A stretch of DNA of 64,000 nt from Cavenderia fasciculata (lineage: Eukaryota > Evosea > Eumycetozoa > Acytosteliales > Cavenderiaceae). Positions 23,476 through 35,173 of this stretch are shown here, piece by piece. The position numbers and the translations under genes are program-made. The notes beneath the pieces were generated by a model, which saw only the letters and a list, made by a program, of their open reading frames with translations, was not told the DNA's origin and did not search any database. Location of the stretch: positions 1,550,001 through 1,614,000 of the forward strand of contig NW_004457624.1 in assembly GCF_000203815.1 (NCBI RefSeq), read 5' to 3'. Every line of letters begins with the position of its first letter. The first letter of the stretch is position 1.

Positions 23476-26170
23476 ATGTCAAGAATTTGTATCAAGGGGT
23501 TACCCAAACATGTAGATGAAAATAAATTAAGACATCATTTCTCTAAATTTGGTACAGTTACCGATTGTAAAATTGCAAGAACACAGTATGTAAATAGAAT
23601 AGAAATAGATAGAGAGAGAGAAACCAGGTTGACTAATAGATATGTTTGTTTATTTGTTATTACTTTCTTTTAGAGATGGAAGATCACGTTTATTTGGATT
23701 CATAGGGTTTTCTTCAGATGAACATGCAGAGAAATCGTTAATGTATAATGGATCTTATTTCCATACTTCAAAGATTGTTGTAGAGATGGCATTCTCTAAA
23801 GATGATTCTAAAGATGTACATAGAGCATGGAGTAAATATACACAAGGAAGTTCTGCAAACAATCGTATAATCACTCGTGAAAAGGAAGAAGAGGCTAAAA
23901 AGAATGCTGAAAAGGGTGTTGCTGCTGTCGATGCCAAAGATCTAAAGAGAAAGTCAAGAGATGCCGAAGAAGATGATCAAGAGTTTAGGGAATTCATGGG
24001 TATCATGAAACCAAGAGTAAATAACAATCTTTGGACAAATATGGATGATGGTGTTGTCACTGGTGAAGGTTATATTGGAACTAAAAAGATAAAGACTGAA
24101 GATGGTGGAAGTAAAGATGCTAAACTTGATGACAATGATGAAGATGATGAATTATATGATGATATGCCAATGAATGATGAAGATGATGAAGATGATGAAG
24201 ATGAAGAAGAAGAAGAAGATAACAAACCAATTAAAAAACTTGTAAACGATAGTAAATCAAAAGAGTTGACAAATAGTTCTGCTCTTTCAGATTTGGATTG
24301 GTTAAAATCAAAGGTTTCAACCAAAATTGAACAAGATGATGATGAAGATGAAGAAGAAGTAGAAGAAGTGGAAGAACAAGAAGATGAAGAGGAACAAGAG
24401 GAACAAGAGGAAGAAGAAGAAGAAGAGAAACCCCAACAAAAAGAAAAAGAATTAAATGAAAAGGATAAAAAGAAAGAAGCAATAATGAGAACATTTACAA
24501 CGGATAGAGAGATTGAAGATATTGGAGAATCTGGTAGATTGTTTATTAGAAATTTGTCATATACAACAACTGAAGATGATATCAAGAAGTTTTTCGAAGC
24601 ACATGGAAAACTATCAGAGGTTTATATCCCCATTGACAGAGACTCTAAAAAGAGTAAGGGTATTGCATTTGTCTTGTTTATGATCCCTGAACAAGCGATG
24701 CGTGCCGCCAACGATTTGGATGGAAAGACATTGCAAGGACGTATCATCCATATCCTCGCCGCAAAGAATGCCCCTTCCAAAGAGGTACAACTCAACAAGG
24801 ACGGTGAAAAGACAAGTAGCTTCAAACAACAAAAAGAGAGAGAACTCAAGACTGCAGCTGGCGATGCATACAATTGGAACTCGTTGTTTATGAGATCAGA
24901 CGCAATCATTGGGTCGTTGGCCGAACGTTATAAATTGTCGCATGGACAAGTCATCGATCCAAACAGCTCGGATTTGGCAGTCAGAATGACATTGATGGAA
25001 ACACATATCATCAATGAAACCAAAAAGTTTTTGCAAGAGGAAGGTGTTGTCATTGAGAAGATTGGTGGCAAGGGAATCGATAGAAGCAACTCGATTATTT
25101 TGGTCAAGAATATTCCACACAAGACTACTATTGGTGAGTTGGAAGAGATGTTTGGACGGTACGGAGAGTTGGCACGTGTCATCTTGCCTCCCGCCCGTAC
25201 CATGGCTCTCGTCGAGTTTTACCATGTCAACGAGGCAAAGGCCTCTTTTAGAGGACTGGCCTACTCCAAATTCCACACAGTCCCATTGTTTTTAGAATGG
25301 GCTCCAGTTGGCGTATTCAAAACTGCCGCTCCCACCAAAGAACAAATCAAACAAAAACAAGAAAAAGAAACTGAACAATTGGAAAAGATTAAAGTTGAAA
25401 ATGAATCAACATCATCAACCAGTGCAACAACAACAACAACAACTACAACAGCTATCGCAGAACAAGTGGATCCAAGTAAATCATTTTATGTTTATATTAA
25501 GAATATATCTTTTGACACTACAGATGATATGCTCAAAGAACGTTTCAAAAAGATTAGAGATTTTATGACTGTCAATATTTCAACTAGAATGGATCCAATC
25601 AGAGGAAAGTTGTCATGTGGTTTTGGGTTTGCTCAATTCTCTACTAAACACGGTGCCTATGAATGCATCAAAAAGTGGAATGGAGCACTTGTCGACGGAC
25701 ACGAACTTTCCATTAAATTGTCAACCAGCAATGCTGCCACCGGTACCGATGGTAAAGCCAGCAACAGTGCCAACAGTGCATCCAACAAGAGAGAGGACAG
25801 ACTCAAGGACGAAGAGAGCAAGAGACACGACAAGGGATTCGTATCGACTAAAATCTCAATCAAGAATATTGCTTTTGAATGTAAACCAATTGAAATCAGA
25901 AAGTTGTTTACTACGTATGGCGAGCTCAAGTCTGTTCGTCTCCCATCAAAGCCAACTGGAGGTCATCGTGGTTTTGGTTTTGTAGAGTATCTCACTGAAC
26001 AAGAGGCCAAGAATGCCATGGAAGCACTCCAAAACTCTCATCTTTACGGTCGTCATCTTATCCTTTCCTTTGCCGAAGAGGACAAGAATATCGAACAATT
26101 ACGTGAAAAGGCTTCTGTCGATTATTCAAAGGCTTCCGGTACAAATAGATCAAAGAATAGATTTAATTAA
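23476..26170 (+). CDS. mrd1: Multiple RNA-binding domain protein MRD1/RBM19
   Basis: Exons 23476-23585 and 23674-26170, phase 2, give 868 aa, close to yeast Mrd1 (887 aa). Mrd1 acts in the nucleolus in 18S rRNA processing as part of the small-subunit processome. Five RRMs can be read: RRM1 at about 2-80 (SRICIKGLPKHVDENKLRHH), RRM2 at about 322-396 (GRLFIRNLSYTTTEDDIKKF), RRM3 at about 508-580 (SIILVKNIPHKTTIGELEEM), RRM4 at about 640-720 (SFYVYIKNISFDTTDDMLKE) and RRM5 at about 761-840 (TKISIKNIAFECKPIEIRKL). Between RRM1 and RRM2 lies a long Asp/Glu-rich linker. A conserved block GDAYNWNSLFMRSDAI precedes RRM3, as in Mrd1 orthologues. It has five RRMs as in fungi, not six as in human RBM19. 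Confidence 0.93.
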
Positions 26171-26322
26171 ATCAAAATAATAAATATATATTAATGAATT
26201 TTCAAAAAACTACAAAGTTAAATACCACTCGACTCACTCTTTTCGTCAGTTCAATTCTTTGTTATATTTTTAGTCGTTTACTCAATTCTTTATATCTATC
26301 TATATATATATTAATAATAATA

Positions 26323-27918
26323 ATGAATCAAGATGATAATAAAACAACAAATTTAACAAATAGTAATAGTAATAATAATGGTAGTAATATAAGCTTTTCA
26401 TTTGGTTTAAATAGTAATAATAATTCAAGAGCCAAAGAATTGTTAGAAAACAATAAAAAGAGAAAAGAGGCAGAGAGTAATACCAATTACTTGACGTCGA
26501 TAGAGGGTACCAAGATCACTTCAATCATAAGCGATGAACCAACTCAAAAAGGTCCAAAGATTATACCAATCGATTTGCAAAGAGGAGGCAATGTAAATAA
26601 TAAGAATATATCAACAACTACAACAACAAATGTAACAGAACAAAAGATTACTTCAATCATTCAAGAAAAGGAAGATGATAAACAAGTGGTTTCAAAAAAG
26701 TTAAAGAAAGAGAATCAACAAGAGGAAACGACTACCTCTACTAGTTCCACTACCTCTTCTACCGCTACTACTACTATAACTAAACCAACTGAAACTGATT
26801 CATTCAATCCAACTCAAACTGGTTTACAAGTTAGAAAGAAAAAAGAAACAATGGATATTGATAAAGAATCACAGACAATGCGACCATTGATTGATAAATT
26901 GGATGGATTAGATGGTTATAACAACGATGAAGATAAATTTAAATTTGATCTATCGACACGACCTGACGAGGCGAATCAAGATGACTATGAAGAGACACCA
27001 ATTGACATTTTTGGTAAAGCAATGTTGATGGGTATGGGTTGGAAACCAGGTCAAGGTATTGGTCTCACCAACAAGGGTGTTGTCGAACCAGTTCAATTCT
27101 TGAAACGTGCCGGTAGATTGGGATTGGGTGCTCAACCATCCGACGTTGCAAACAAAGAAAAGAAATATATGACTGCACCCAAAGGAGAGGATGGCAAGGT
27201 AAGACACACTGTTGGTCTCAGTGAAAAGCTTGTACCACTCAAATTTGGTCTACAACCTGGTGATCGAGTATTGGTTATTTCAGGACCACATGAAGGTCTC
27301 AATGCAACTGTAGAATCATTGGCTCAATCTGATAGAATTGTCATTAGATTTAAATCTGATGAATTGGCTGCTGTTGATAAATGTGATTTACAAATATTAG
27401 AAAAGAATAATAATAGTAATCATAATAGTAAAGCGTCATCCTCTTCATCTTCATCTTCATCAACTTATTCACAATCTAATTCAAAATCCTATTCTTCGTC
27501 TTCATCTTCATCATCTTCATCAAATTCATCATCAGATGAACCAATGTGGATTAGATCAAGTTTGGTTGTAAAAATTATTAGCAAGAGTTTGGGAGATGGA
27601 AGATATTATAACAAAAAGGCGACAATTGTGGATATTATAGGTGACAAGTTATGTATAGTAGAGTTGGATAATGGAAAGGTGGTAGATAATGTGAAACAAA
27701 GAATGTTGGAGACTGCAATTCCCAGAGCATCGGGGTCAACAGTTATTATTGTCTCTGGAAAGCACAAAAGTAGAGTTGGAACTTTGGTTGAAAGAAGATC
27801 AGGCTCCAAAAAAGAGACTGCAATTGTTCAATTAATAGGTGACCTTTCAGTTTTGGAGTTTGATTTAGATGATATATGTCAATATGTAGGAAATAAAGAT
27901 ATTGAATTAATGTCATGA
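26323..27918 (+). CDS. gpkow: G-patch and KOW protein GPKOW (Spp2 orthologue)
   Basis: A single exon encodes 531 aa from the ATG at 26323. An in-frame ATG 43 codons upstream would add a hydrophobic leader that is unlikely in a nuclear factor. GPKOW/Spp2 binds the DEAH helicase Prp2/DHX16 through its G-patch and activates the spliceosome before the first step. The G-patch is at about 222-268 (MLMGMGWKPGQGIGL...GRLGLGAQP). KOW1 is at about 305-345 (GLQPGDRVLVISGPHEGLNA). A WIRSSLVVKII/YYNKKATIVDIIG segment matching the GPKOW middle region follows, then KOW2 at about 468-520 (STVIIVSGKHKSRVGTLVER). Ser/Asn and Thr tracts separate the domains. Confidence 0.9.
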   Translation: MNQDDNKTTNLTNSNSNNNGSNISFSFGLNSNNNSRAKELLENNKKRKEAESNTNYLTSIEGTKITSIISDEPTQKGPKIIPIDLQRGGNVNNKNISTTTTTNVTEQKITSIIQEKEDDKQVVSKKLKKENQQEETTTSTSSTTSSTATTTITKPTETDSFNPTQTGLQVRKKKETMDIDKESQTMRPLIDKLDGLDGYNNDEDKFKFDLSTRPDEANQDDYEETPIDIFGKAMLMGMGWKPGQGIGLTNKGVVEPVQFLKRAGRLGLGAQPSDVANKEKKYMTAPKGEDGKVRHTVGLSEKLVPLKFGLQPGDRVLVISGPHEGLNATVESLAQSDRIVIRFKSDELAAVDKCDLQILEKNNNSNHNSKASSSSSSSSSTYSQSNSKSYSSSSSSSSSSNSSSDEPMWIRSSLVVKIISKSLGDGRYYNKKATIVDIIGDKLCIVELDNGKVVDNVKQRMLETAIPRASGSTVIIVSGKHKSRVGTLVERRSGSKKETAIVQLIGDLSVLEFDLDDICQYVGNKDIELMS

Positions 27919-27983
27919 TCAAATGAATTAATACATAAATAACACGACAATGCATAGTTTGGTACTTTTTTTTTTTTATACAT

Positions 27984-29213
27984 CTATTTTGCTGGTTTCT
28001 CAAAAGGTTTAATCTTATCATTAACAACATGAATATATATTTGATCATTTGGATGACTATAAAAGTAGAAAAAAGGTTAATATAATGTAACAGAGAATTG
28101 ATCTTCTTTTTTCTTTTTTTTTTCTTTTAACATACTCCTTTTCACCTTCTTCATAAGTATAAGATGATGCAACAGCCAATTGAGTACCATCAGAATTGAA
28201 AGCCATAGTTGAAATACTTGTTGGATAATGTCTTAAATGATACAATCTCTTTCTATTTTGACCATCCCAGAAATAAACATTACCATCACAACCACCAGTT
28301 GCAAATGTACCATATCTAATAAAAAAAGAAGGAGAAAAAAGAATGTCAATCATCATTTGACCTAATCTATATCTATTCTATTTTCTATTGATACAAACAT
28401 TGGATGAAAAGCTATTGAATTTACAGGATAAACAACATCGACACTGTTTTCAGTTGCACGATGACACTTGAAAGCATATTTTTTAGCTTGTTGAACCTTT
28501 GGATCGAAATATTCCATACCGATTCTGCCTTCGACACTTGCCAATGCGTATCCACTACCATCGATAAATGTTCTGATGCAACGTGTTTGGTATTTGATTG
28601 ATGATTCTCTCTTTTGGAATGGTGTGTCCATTTGACGTGTATCAAAGATGGTTACCATCTTGTCGGCAGTGCCTACAACCAACATGTTGGTGACTGATGC
28701 ATATGCCATGCTAAATACTTGTGCTTCGACGCTGTGACTCGAAACTTGTTGATTGTTGTTTGAACGTGTATCCCAAACTCTGACGGTGGTATCCCAACTG
28801 CCACTATACAAACATCCACCCTCTGCATTGTATATGACAGACTTTGCTCCTTTATCGTGGGCACCAACAACTCGCTCTGATGATGCTCCGACCGTAGGAT
28901 CAAAGCTTTTAATCTTTCCATCAATATCACCACTATATACTCTATTTCTTTCAGGATAACATGCATCCAATACTGCACATTCATGACTGTATTGCCATTT
29001 ATATGAATTGTTTGTTGTATCATAACATCTTACTGTCTAGATACAGAGAGAAATGATTAGTATGAGTGAGTTGTTACAACTCGTCATTAAAGATCTACAA
29101 CGAATACTTACAGTATCCCAACTAGACGCTAATAATAGATTTGATGAAGGACAATAATTGAGTGATGTTACACCATCGGATGGTGGTAATCTTAATTCAT
29201 ATGAATCTCCCAT
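27984..29213 (-). CDS. bub3: Mitotic checkpoint WD40 protein BUB3
   Basis: Four exons (29112-29213, 28399-29036, 28136-28315, 27984-28056) give 330 aa (human 328). BUB3 is a seven-bladed WD40 propeller that recruits BUB1 and BUBR1 to phosphorylated KNL1 at kinetochores. [20 protein letters not shown] is the expected start. Blades carry [54 protein letters not shown] and the BUB3-specific [38 protein letters not shown] and [20 protein letters not shown]. The exon 2/3 junction uses an AT|GTTTGT donor, chosen because it restores [12 protein letters not shown]. The relative RAE1 is excluded by the VEGR/YFDP and YPTSI blocks. Confidence 0.93.
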
Positions 29214-29781
29214 TCAACTATATAATATATATATATATAAACTACTAATGTCTTAAATACAAATTAAATTTACTTTCAACAATGAACTTTTGTATCTTTG
29301 AATGTTCCCTCCTTTTTTTGTTTTATTTTTTTATTTTTTTTATACTCTTCTTTACTTTCATATTTGTTTCATCAAATTTTAGTCAATCATTAGTAATCGA
29401 CTCTTACACTTTTTCACGCGAATGGTAGGATACTTTGACAGTAGATTTACAAAGCCATCATAAAAGTATGTTGTTGAAGAAAATCTATTTTAGATGAGAC
29501 ACATGCCATGTATTCTACAAATTCATTTATCCTTTATACAAAAAAAACTAAAAGAAGAATGAGTTAATGTACCAAGGATAATACTCTAATCAATTCAATT
29601 TAAAAGAGTCACAAATGTTTGTATTAATCAATAAGAAGAAGTAATCCTTAAGAGCATATTAATGGAACATAGAATAAAAAGTAGGAAAACCATTCATTTT
29701 AAATTATGGTTTTCTTTTTTTATTTATATTAAAACTTATAGATATGTGAATAGGGAGAGATTGTGGAATATTGGAATTGGT
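29214..29781. other. Intergenic; BUB3 promoter
   Basis: AT-rich DNA upstream of BUB3 (minus) and downstream of the 56-aa protein. T runs lie next to the BUB3 start. No coding signal is seen. Confidence 0.5.
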
Positions 29782-30030
29782 TTAATTAAATGATCTGGTA
29801 CTCTTTGGAGCGCCAAAAATATCATTCTTTCCAGCAGAAATTCTGTTAATTGATTGTGAAGATTGGGAATTCATTTGATTAAATGTTCCATTTGACATTT
29901 CCTTGGTTTGGAAAGATACTTTGTTTAAATTGGTAAGAGCAGCTAAAAAAAAAGAAAAAAAAAATAAGAAAATTAAAAGGTTAGTATATATTATTTTAAA
30001 ATATTACATTGAAAACATACTAAAAAGCAT
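29782..30030 (-). CDS. Small dictyostelid protein, 56 aa
   Basis: Exon 1 (30021-30030) supplies only MLF plus one base; exon 2 is 29782-29942. The product begins MLFTALTNLNKVSFQTKEMS and ends NDIFGAPKSTRSFN. The middle is Asn/Ser/Gln-rich and hydrophilic. A ten-base first coding exon ending at a GTATGT donor, the size and the M-[LT]-L/F start recall the many small dictyostelid proteins induced during development (hssA-like and sigN-like families). I cannot place it in one of them and offer no function. Confidence 0.6.
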
Positions 30031-30287
30031 TTTTTAAAAGAGATAAGTGAATATAATTGATATATTTAAAAGAGAATATTTAAATATTGATATTTGTTTG
30101 TTTGGTTTGATATCCAAATGGATTCAAAAAGCGGAGGATTTATAGAAAAGATTCATGACGTTTCTTGATAGATTGTCGAGCGTCTATTTAACCTTTGACG
30201 CCATATATGGTAAACAAAGTTTGAAATTCTTGGATATCAGTGTCCAATTACCATATTTGAAAACGTTCCTATTCAAATATCACCAAA

Positions 30288-30688
30288 TTAAATCTCACCA
30301 TCGACACCACTAGAAGGATGGATTAATGTACGGTCCGAAATTACAGGGGTCGATTCCGATCGTAACGCCTCACAAATCACCCTTGTCCAGAATAAGAAAA
30401 CAATGAAACCAATTATTGAGTACCAACTCGTCGACCTACAAATTAATTAATTATCCTAGGATTATTAAGTACAAACAAGCAAAGGTGGTGGTGGTGGTAA
30501 AGATGGTAGAGGTAGTGGTGTTGTCATTTGATCAACAAGTCATTTTACCAACCAGCATAACCAACATAATTGGTAGACAACCTCGAGGACAACGGAGCAT
30601 AGTAGGCAAAAGGGGGTATACCATCGTCATCGCCCTCATCGTTTCGATCTACACTTTTTTTTTCAACAACATTGAAACCACCACCCAT
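30288..30688 (-). CDS. Small single-pass membrane protein, 95 aa (spliced)
   Basis: Exons 30549-30688 and 30288-30435 join with donor TG|GTAAAA and acceptor TTTGTAG in phase 2. The product starts MGGGFNVVEKKSVDRNDEGD, continues DDGIPPFAYYAPLSSRLSTN and YVGYAGWSTSWYSIIGFIVF, then LFWTRVICEALRSE, and ends PSSGVDGEI. One clear membrane segment (YSIIGFIVFLFW) follows a Tyr/Ser-rich stretch. The N-terminus is acidic, which suggests a type II or tail-type topology. The open frame runs 18 codons upstream of this ATG to an AAAAG, so an extra 5' exon is possible. No family is recognised. Both exons use varied codons and avoid low complexity, unlike chance frames nearby. Confidence 0.55.
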
Positions 30689-31453
30689 CTTTATGAATTC
30701 GTTTAAAGGTGTGTATTGTTTGTTTGTTGACACCTTAAACTTTTAAAAGACATCCAACACCACCAATGTTGTTGATACAATTGTTTTGAATCGGTCTGGT
30801 CTCTCTATCGTTCAACACATATATAACCAAACAACGTCGACGATAATCGAGGTAGATAAGAGAGGTAGATATGAGAGAATTGAAAACATCTGATGAATAA
30901 ACAATTTGTACCTAGCTAGCTCCCGATATCACATTACTTGAGAATGCATGGGTGTGTGTGGTTAGTGGTGTTTTAAATCTCTTCAAAGATTTACAGATAG
31001 TAACACCAGATAGAGACCATCGAGAATGGATTCTTCCATGGCACGTCAGTCACCTAAAAAGTAAGAGGAAGAGGATGATGATGAATCAGATCGATATAAA
31101 GATCCAAAGATTTAGATCCTATCTTGTCTGTCTATCCACCTCCTAGACATCTCCTATTCATTCTATGTATGGTAAGATACTTGATTGAGTTGTTTTCCAT
31201 TAATGTCAATGTGTGATCGATCTATTGTATTTCCAACCCTATGTGATTAGATTGTTATCACATTAAAAACAATCTTGTTGTTATCATAATTTCAAACCAT
31301 TGCACATTGATTATTGTTGATGTGTGTGTGTGTTTTTGGTTTATTGCTTTGTATTGATTATTATTATTACAATGGGGATACAATAAATAAATATTTAATA
31401 CTGTTCTTTCTGTTTAGAGATAAGTAGCTTGTTATTGTTGTTGTTGTTGTTTT
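30689..31453. other. Intergenic
   Basis: Upstream flank of the 95-aa protein and downstream flank of the Costars gene. It contains a short GT tract (about 30951-30960) and another at about 31320-31333. No gene model could be built. Confidence 0.45.
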
Positions 31454-31777
31454 TTAGAGTAAAATGACATCTACATTGTCGTGAACACGTTGGAGTAAGA
31501 TTTCACCGTCATAAGTGAGGATCTTTCTCTTCTTGGCAGCCTTTAAGGTTCCAACTAAAGCTTCAAAAGTGTTTGCGACTTTAATATATAATATAATATA
31601 TAAATGTATATTAGTAAATTTGAAGAATCATCAAATCATTGATTACTAAACACATGTCTTACCTTCATCATCGTTGAAGAGGACACCGTATTTAACAGAT
31701 ACCTTTCCGTTGGCACCCTTGGTTCCTAATCTGTTGATGGCATCAACAAGCAACTTTACTTCGTGATCTACGTCCAT
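31454..31777 (-). CDS. cosA: Costars family protein (ABRACL)
   Basis: Exons 31663-31777 and 31454-31578, phase 1, give 79 aa (human ABRACL 81). The sequence is MDVDHEVKLLVDAINRLGTK, then KVSVKYGVLFNDDE and FEALVGTLKAAKKRKILTYD, ending VHDNVDVILL, which is the Costars winged-helix-like domain end to end. In Dictyostelium this small family is linked to actin-based motility and is related to the STARS/ABRA actin-binding C-terminus. The protein is the bare domain with no extension. The cytosolic role is taken from the family, not from the sequence. Confidence 0.93.
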
Positions 31778-33186
31778 TTTAAATAATAATACTAATAATA
31801 ATAATGAAGAAACTAATACAAGCAACAATGAAAAATGATCATCACCACCTGGGTTGGGACTGAGATTTTTTCCCCTATTTCAAGAATAATTATTTAAATT
31901 AATTTATTATCAATTAATTTGGATCAAGATCAAGAAAGTAACTATAATATCTTTAATCACCTAGGTTTTATTCAATATATATTATCTCTCCTTCTCTATA
32001 ATGTTGAAATTTCTACATATATATATCATAAATATTTTTGGAAATTTAAAAAGAATATAGAACATGTTGAAAAGAAGAAGAAGAGGAAGATGGAAGTAGG
32101 AGTAGGGGGTAATTACCAATGATATTTTTATTGTTTGTAATCTAGAGATTTCAATTGGAATATCAAAACATATCAATCAAAATTAGAGATAAAAATTAAA
32201 TGTGTGGTGGTGAACGACATTGACCACAAATTAATATACATACATCTATCTCCACACTCCTCTTTTATCTATATTTGATTGGGTGTAATTTGTTATAGTG
32301 ATATTTATCACCCCCATTGTATTTTTCATTTCTGGTATCACCACTACCATTGTCAATATGATCATCGCATCCAGTCCATCCATCAATCGTTCGATCCATG
32401 ATATTGTTGTTCAGTAACATGTAGTTTTAAAAATATCTGAGATAATATATATTATGTGTTGTACCATCAACAAACGTTAGTTTGTTCGTACGTCCACACA
32501 TAAATTGATTATAGGAATATACAAATATAACACCTTGCTAGTTGTTGTTGGAGGAGGAGGAGGTTACATTGATTTAAATTTCCGATTGTCTCCTTCCATA
32601 AATGTATTAAAAAATTGGTGGTATTTTGAATTGAATGAGAGTATATTATCTAGAGAGTATCCCGGATTGCTGCGAAATGAGAAGAAGGGGAGGACATCCC
32701 GATATAGTTGGATGGATGTCCAACGATTGATTATTCAATGTCAGTAGTGATATTTGTGTAAAGTCTGAATAAAATTAAAAATACTAATTTAAATGATGTT
32801 TGATGTTGACATGTGTAGTCATCATGAATGATGACTATGACTCTTATAGCAATACCAATGATTATCCTACCCATATTAGGGATACTTCGTATGGTAAGTA
32901 AGGTAGGAAAGGTAACATCACATCGATCTAACCCACGACAAATGTACCATTCCCAAATAGTCTGTCTCTCCTAATTACGGGTCGTTGCGCCATCAAAGTT
33001 GATCTGAAACTCTAGAGAGAGATTCAAAGTTGGTTGGAAAAAAAAAAGATATAAATAGATGTTTCCCAATCCTTGTTTTCAAATCATCAAATCTATTTTC
33101 TTTTATAATATTATAAATAATTAATAGTTTCCTATATAATATAATAATCAATCAATCATAACAATATTTAAATATTTTTAAAAAAA
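31778..33186. other. 1.4-kb intergenic region
   Basis: AT-rich flanks surround a more mixed block at about 32200-33060. At 32824-32893 an exon-like stretch (MNDDYDSYSNTNDYPTHIRD, then TSY) ends at a strong G|GTAAGT donor. It begins inside the inverted repeat AGTCATCAT-GA-ATGATGACT (32817-32836). I found no partner exon in phase. GATATAAATA at about 33050 and an AT leader precede the next gene. Confidence 0.4.
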
Positions 33187-33666
33187 ATGAAATCAATTTT
33201 AATTTTACTTGCTTGTCTCATTGTATGTGTATTTGGTACAAATTACAATGCACCATGTGGATCTGGAACTTGTGGAGATCACCAGACATGTCTCAACTAC
33301 CAAGACCACCCATACTGTGTAATCAATGATGATTGTAAGATGGTTGCAGTTGCACAATACAAGAATGGAACATGGTGCGAAGGCGATGGAAAGGAATTCT
33401 CCAAGTACGATGTCTACATTTACAACTATGGTAACCAAGTCGTCAAGAATGTCTACATTGACACTGACTGTACCCTCAAGTTCCGTAACTTTAATGCTGC
33501 CGACTGCTCTGGCTCCTTCTGGAACGTCAACTTTGATTCTCACCATGGTGTCTTTACTCTTCCAGCCTACAGCACTGGTATCGCTCCAAAGGATGCTCAC
33601 TACTTTGGTTATATCATCGAAGGTCGTCAATCACCAAATCTCAAGATTCGTCGTGTTGATTTCTAA
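33187..33666 (+). CDS. Secreted CBM49 cellulose-binding-type protein
   Basis: A single exon encodes 159 aa. The signal peptide MKSILILLACLIVCVFG (cleavage near residue 17) is followed by a short Cys-rich module (CGSGTCGDHQTCLNYQDHPY, then C) of four to six cysteines. From about residue 50 comes the CBM49 carbohydrate-binding domain: WCEGDGKEFSKYDVYIYNYG, NQVVKNVYIDTDCTLKFRNF, SGSFWNVNF, and ending FTLPAYSTGIAPKDAHYFGY, then I-I-E-G. In Dictyostelia this domain binds cellulose in stalk, spore-coat and slime-sheath proteins. No catalytic domain is present, so it is a structural or matrix protein. Use of C-ending codons suggests high expression. Confidence 0.88.
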   Translation: MKSILILLACLIVCVFGTNYNAPCGSGTCGDHQTCLNYQDHPYCVINDDCKMVAVAQYKNGTWCEGDGKEFSKYDVYIYNYGNQVVKNVYIDTDCTLKFRNFNAADCSGSFWNVNFDSHHGVFTLPAYSTGIAPKDAHYFGYIIEGRQSPNLKIRRVDF

Positions 33667-33893
33667 ATCTAATCAAACATCAACCAGCCACTCTTTATAG
33701 TCTTATTTTTGGCTATCCTTTTTCCAAAAAAAAAACAAACCAAAAAATCATTTATATTTTCTCCTAATAGATGATTTAAATATTAAATTGTATATATCTC
33801 TCCCAATCCTTTTTTAAAAAATAAATAAATAATAAATAATTTGTTTTCTTAAAAATTAAAATATTCTTTTCCTTCCTTTACCTCTTTTTATTA

Positions 33894-35141
33894 TTAATCA
33901 GACCAATTACAACATCTTAAATCTAAATCTCTAAGTGCTGATTCTTCAGATTCGGCAACTGGATCTACAAGATCAATTCTATTTGATGAATAATCTTCAA
34001 CTGGTGTTGCAATATTATTAAATGTCATATAAAGAGATAATCCATCTTCATTACCTCTATATTTCTTATACATTGACTTTCTAATTTCTCTTTCATCCAA
34101 TTCTTTTGTCCATATAACTATATCATCCATCTTTCCAAAAAATGATTCTTCTACAATTAAATAAAAAAATTGATTAATCAAGTGCCCCCCCCCTTTTTTT
34201 GTCAGAGAATATAAATGTTTTTAGAACATACGTTGATCACAACCAATTTCCATATTATCCAATTTAAAAAAAGTATTTTGTGAAGCTACTTGAGTTGTAT
34301 CCAAATTACCATGAATATATAATTTTGTTTCTTCCATATGATCATTTATTTGTTTTACAGTAATACCTATATGTCTCCTAAAATAAAATAATAAATAATA
34401 AATAAAAATGTATAAAATAATATTATTTCTATCTCTATATATTTACCATAAACCATATTTTAAAGGAGTTTCACTAATAATACAATCATTATGTACACAA
34501 AATGATAAAAACATATTATTTGGTTGAAAAGCTTGTTGTTGTTGATCTTGTTGTTGCTGAGAGGAACGAGAAGATATTGGGCCATCATGTTGTTTGTGAA
34601 TGGCAATATATGAATCATTTCCAATTTTAAAAACTTTTCTTGCACCAGTTGATTCAATATTGATCCAAGCTGTAAAAGCAAAATTACCTTCAACCTGTTT
34701 GGGAGAAACTGGTAATAGACGAATACATGTTTTTCGATTGACGACAAGGTTTCTTGTTGAATGAGCAACCCATTCAGGTTCACCAAAGACAAATCGATGT
34801 CCTTGTAGTTGGGCAGATGTTACATTGGCTTGCATATCTTTTAGTTTGTGTAGGTATTTACAAAGTGCACAATCACCAGAATAAAATACACATCGATCGT
34901 ATTTATCTATAAAGTGTGCTGGTAGAGGAAGCTTTTTCCATTCAAAATATTTTTGGTACTCTGTTTCATTGTTCATCAAATAATTGATGTAATCACAAAG
35001 ATGTTTGGGTGATTTAAAATCTGATGTTTTGATTATACTATTTTGTGGTACAAATTCATCAATATTTGGTGCTCCCATATAAATTGGTAATGTTCCACTC
35101 CTAAAAAACAAAATACAATATAAATAATAAATAAATAATAC

Positions 35142-35173
<32 letters not shown>

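Noticed and set aside
26194-26322. Upstream in-frame extension of GPKOW with a hydrophobic segment
   Set aside because: GPKOW is nuclear and orthologues lack a signal or membrane span; the extension is translated AT-rich leader.
30330-30370. tRNA B-box-like GGGGTCGATTCCGATC
   Set aside because: No matching acceptor stem, A-box or anticodon arm at the right distance, and the stretch is inside the last exon of the 95-aa gene.
32505-32747. 80-codon plus-strand frame (YIDLNFRLSPSINVLKNWWY ...)
   Set aside because: It begins with low-complexity Val/Gly, has no splice partner in phase and no family motif.
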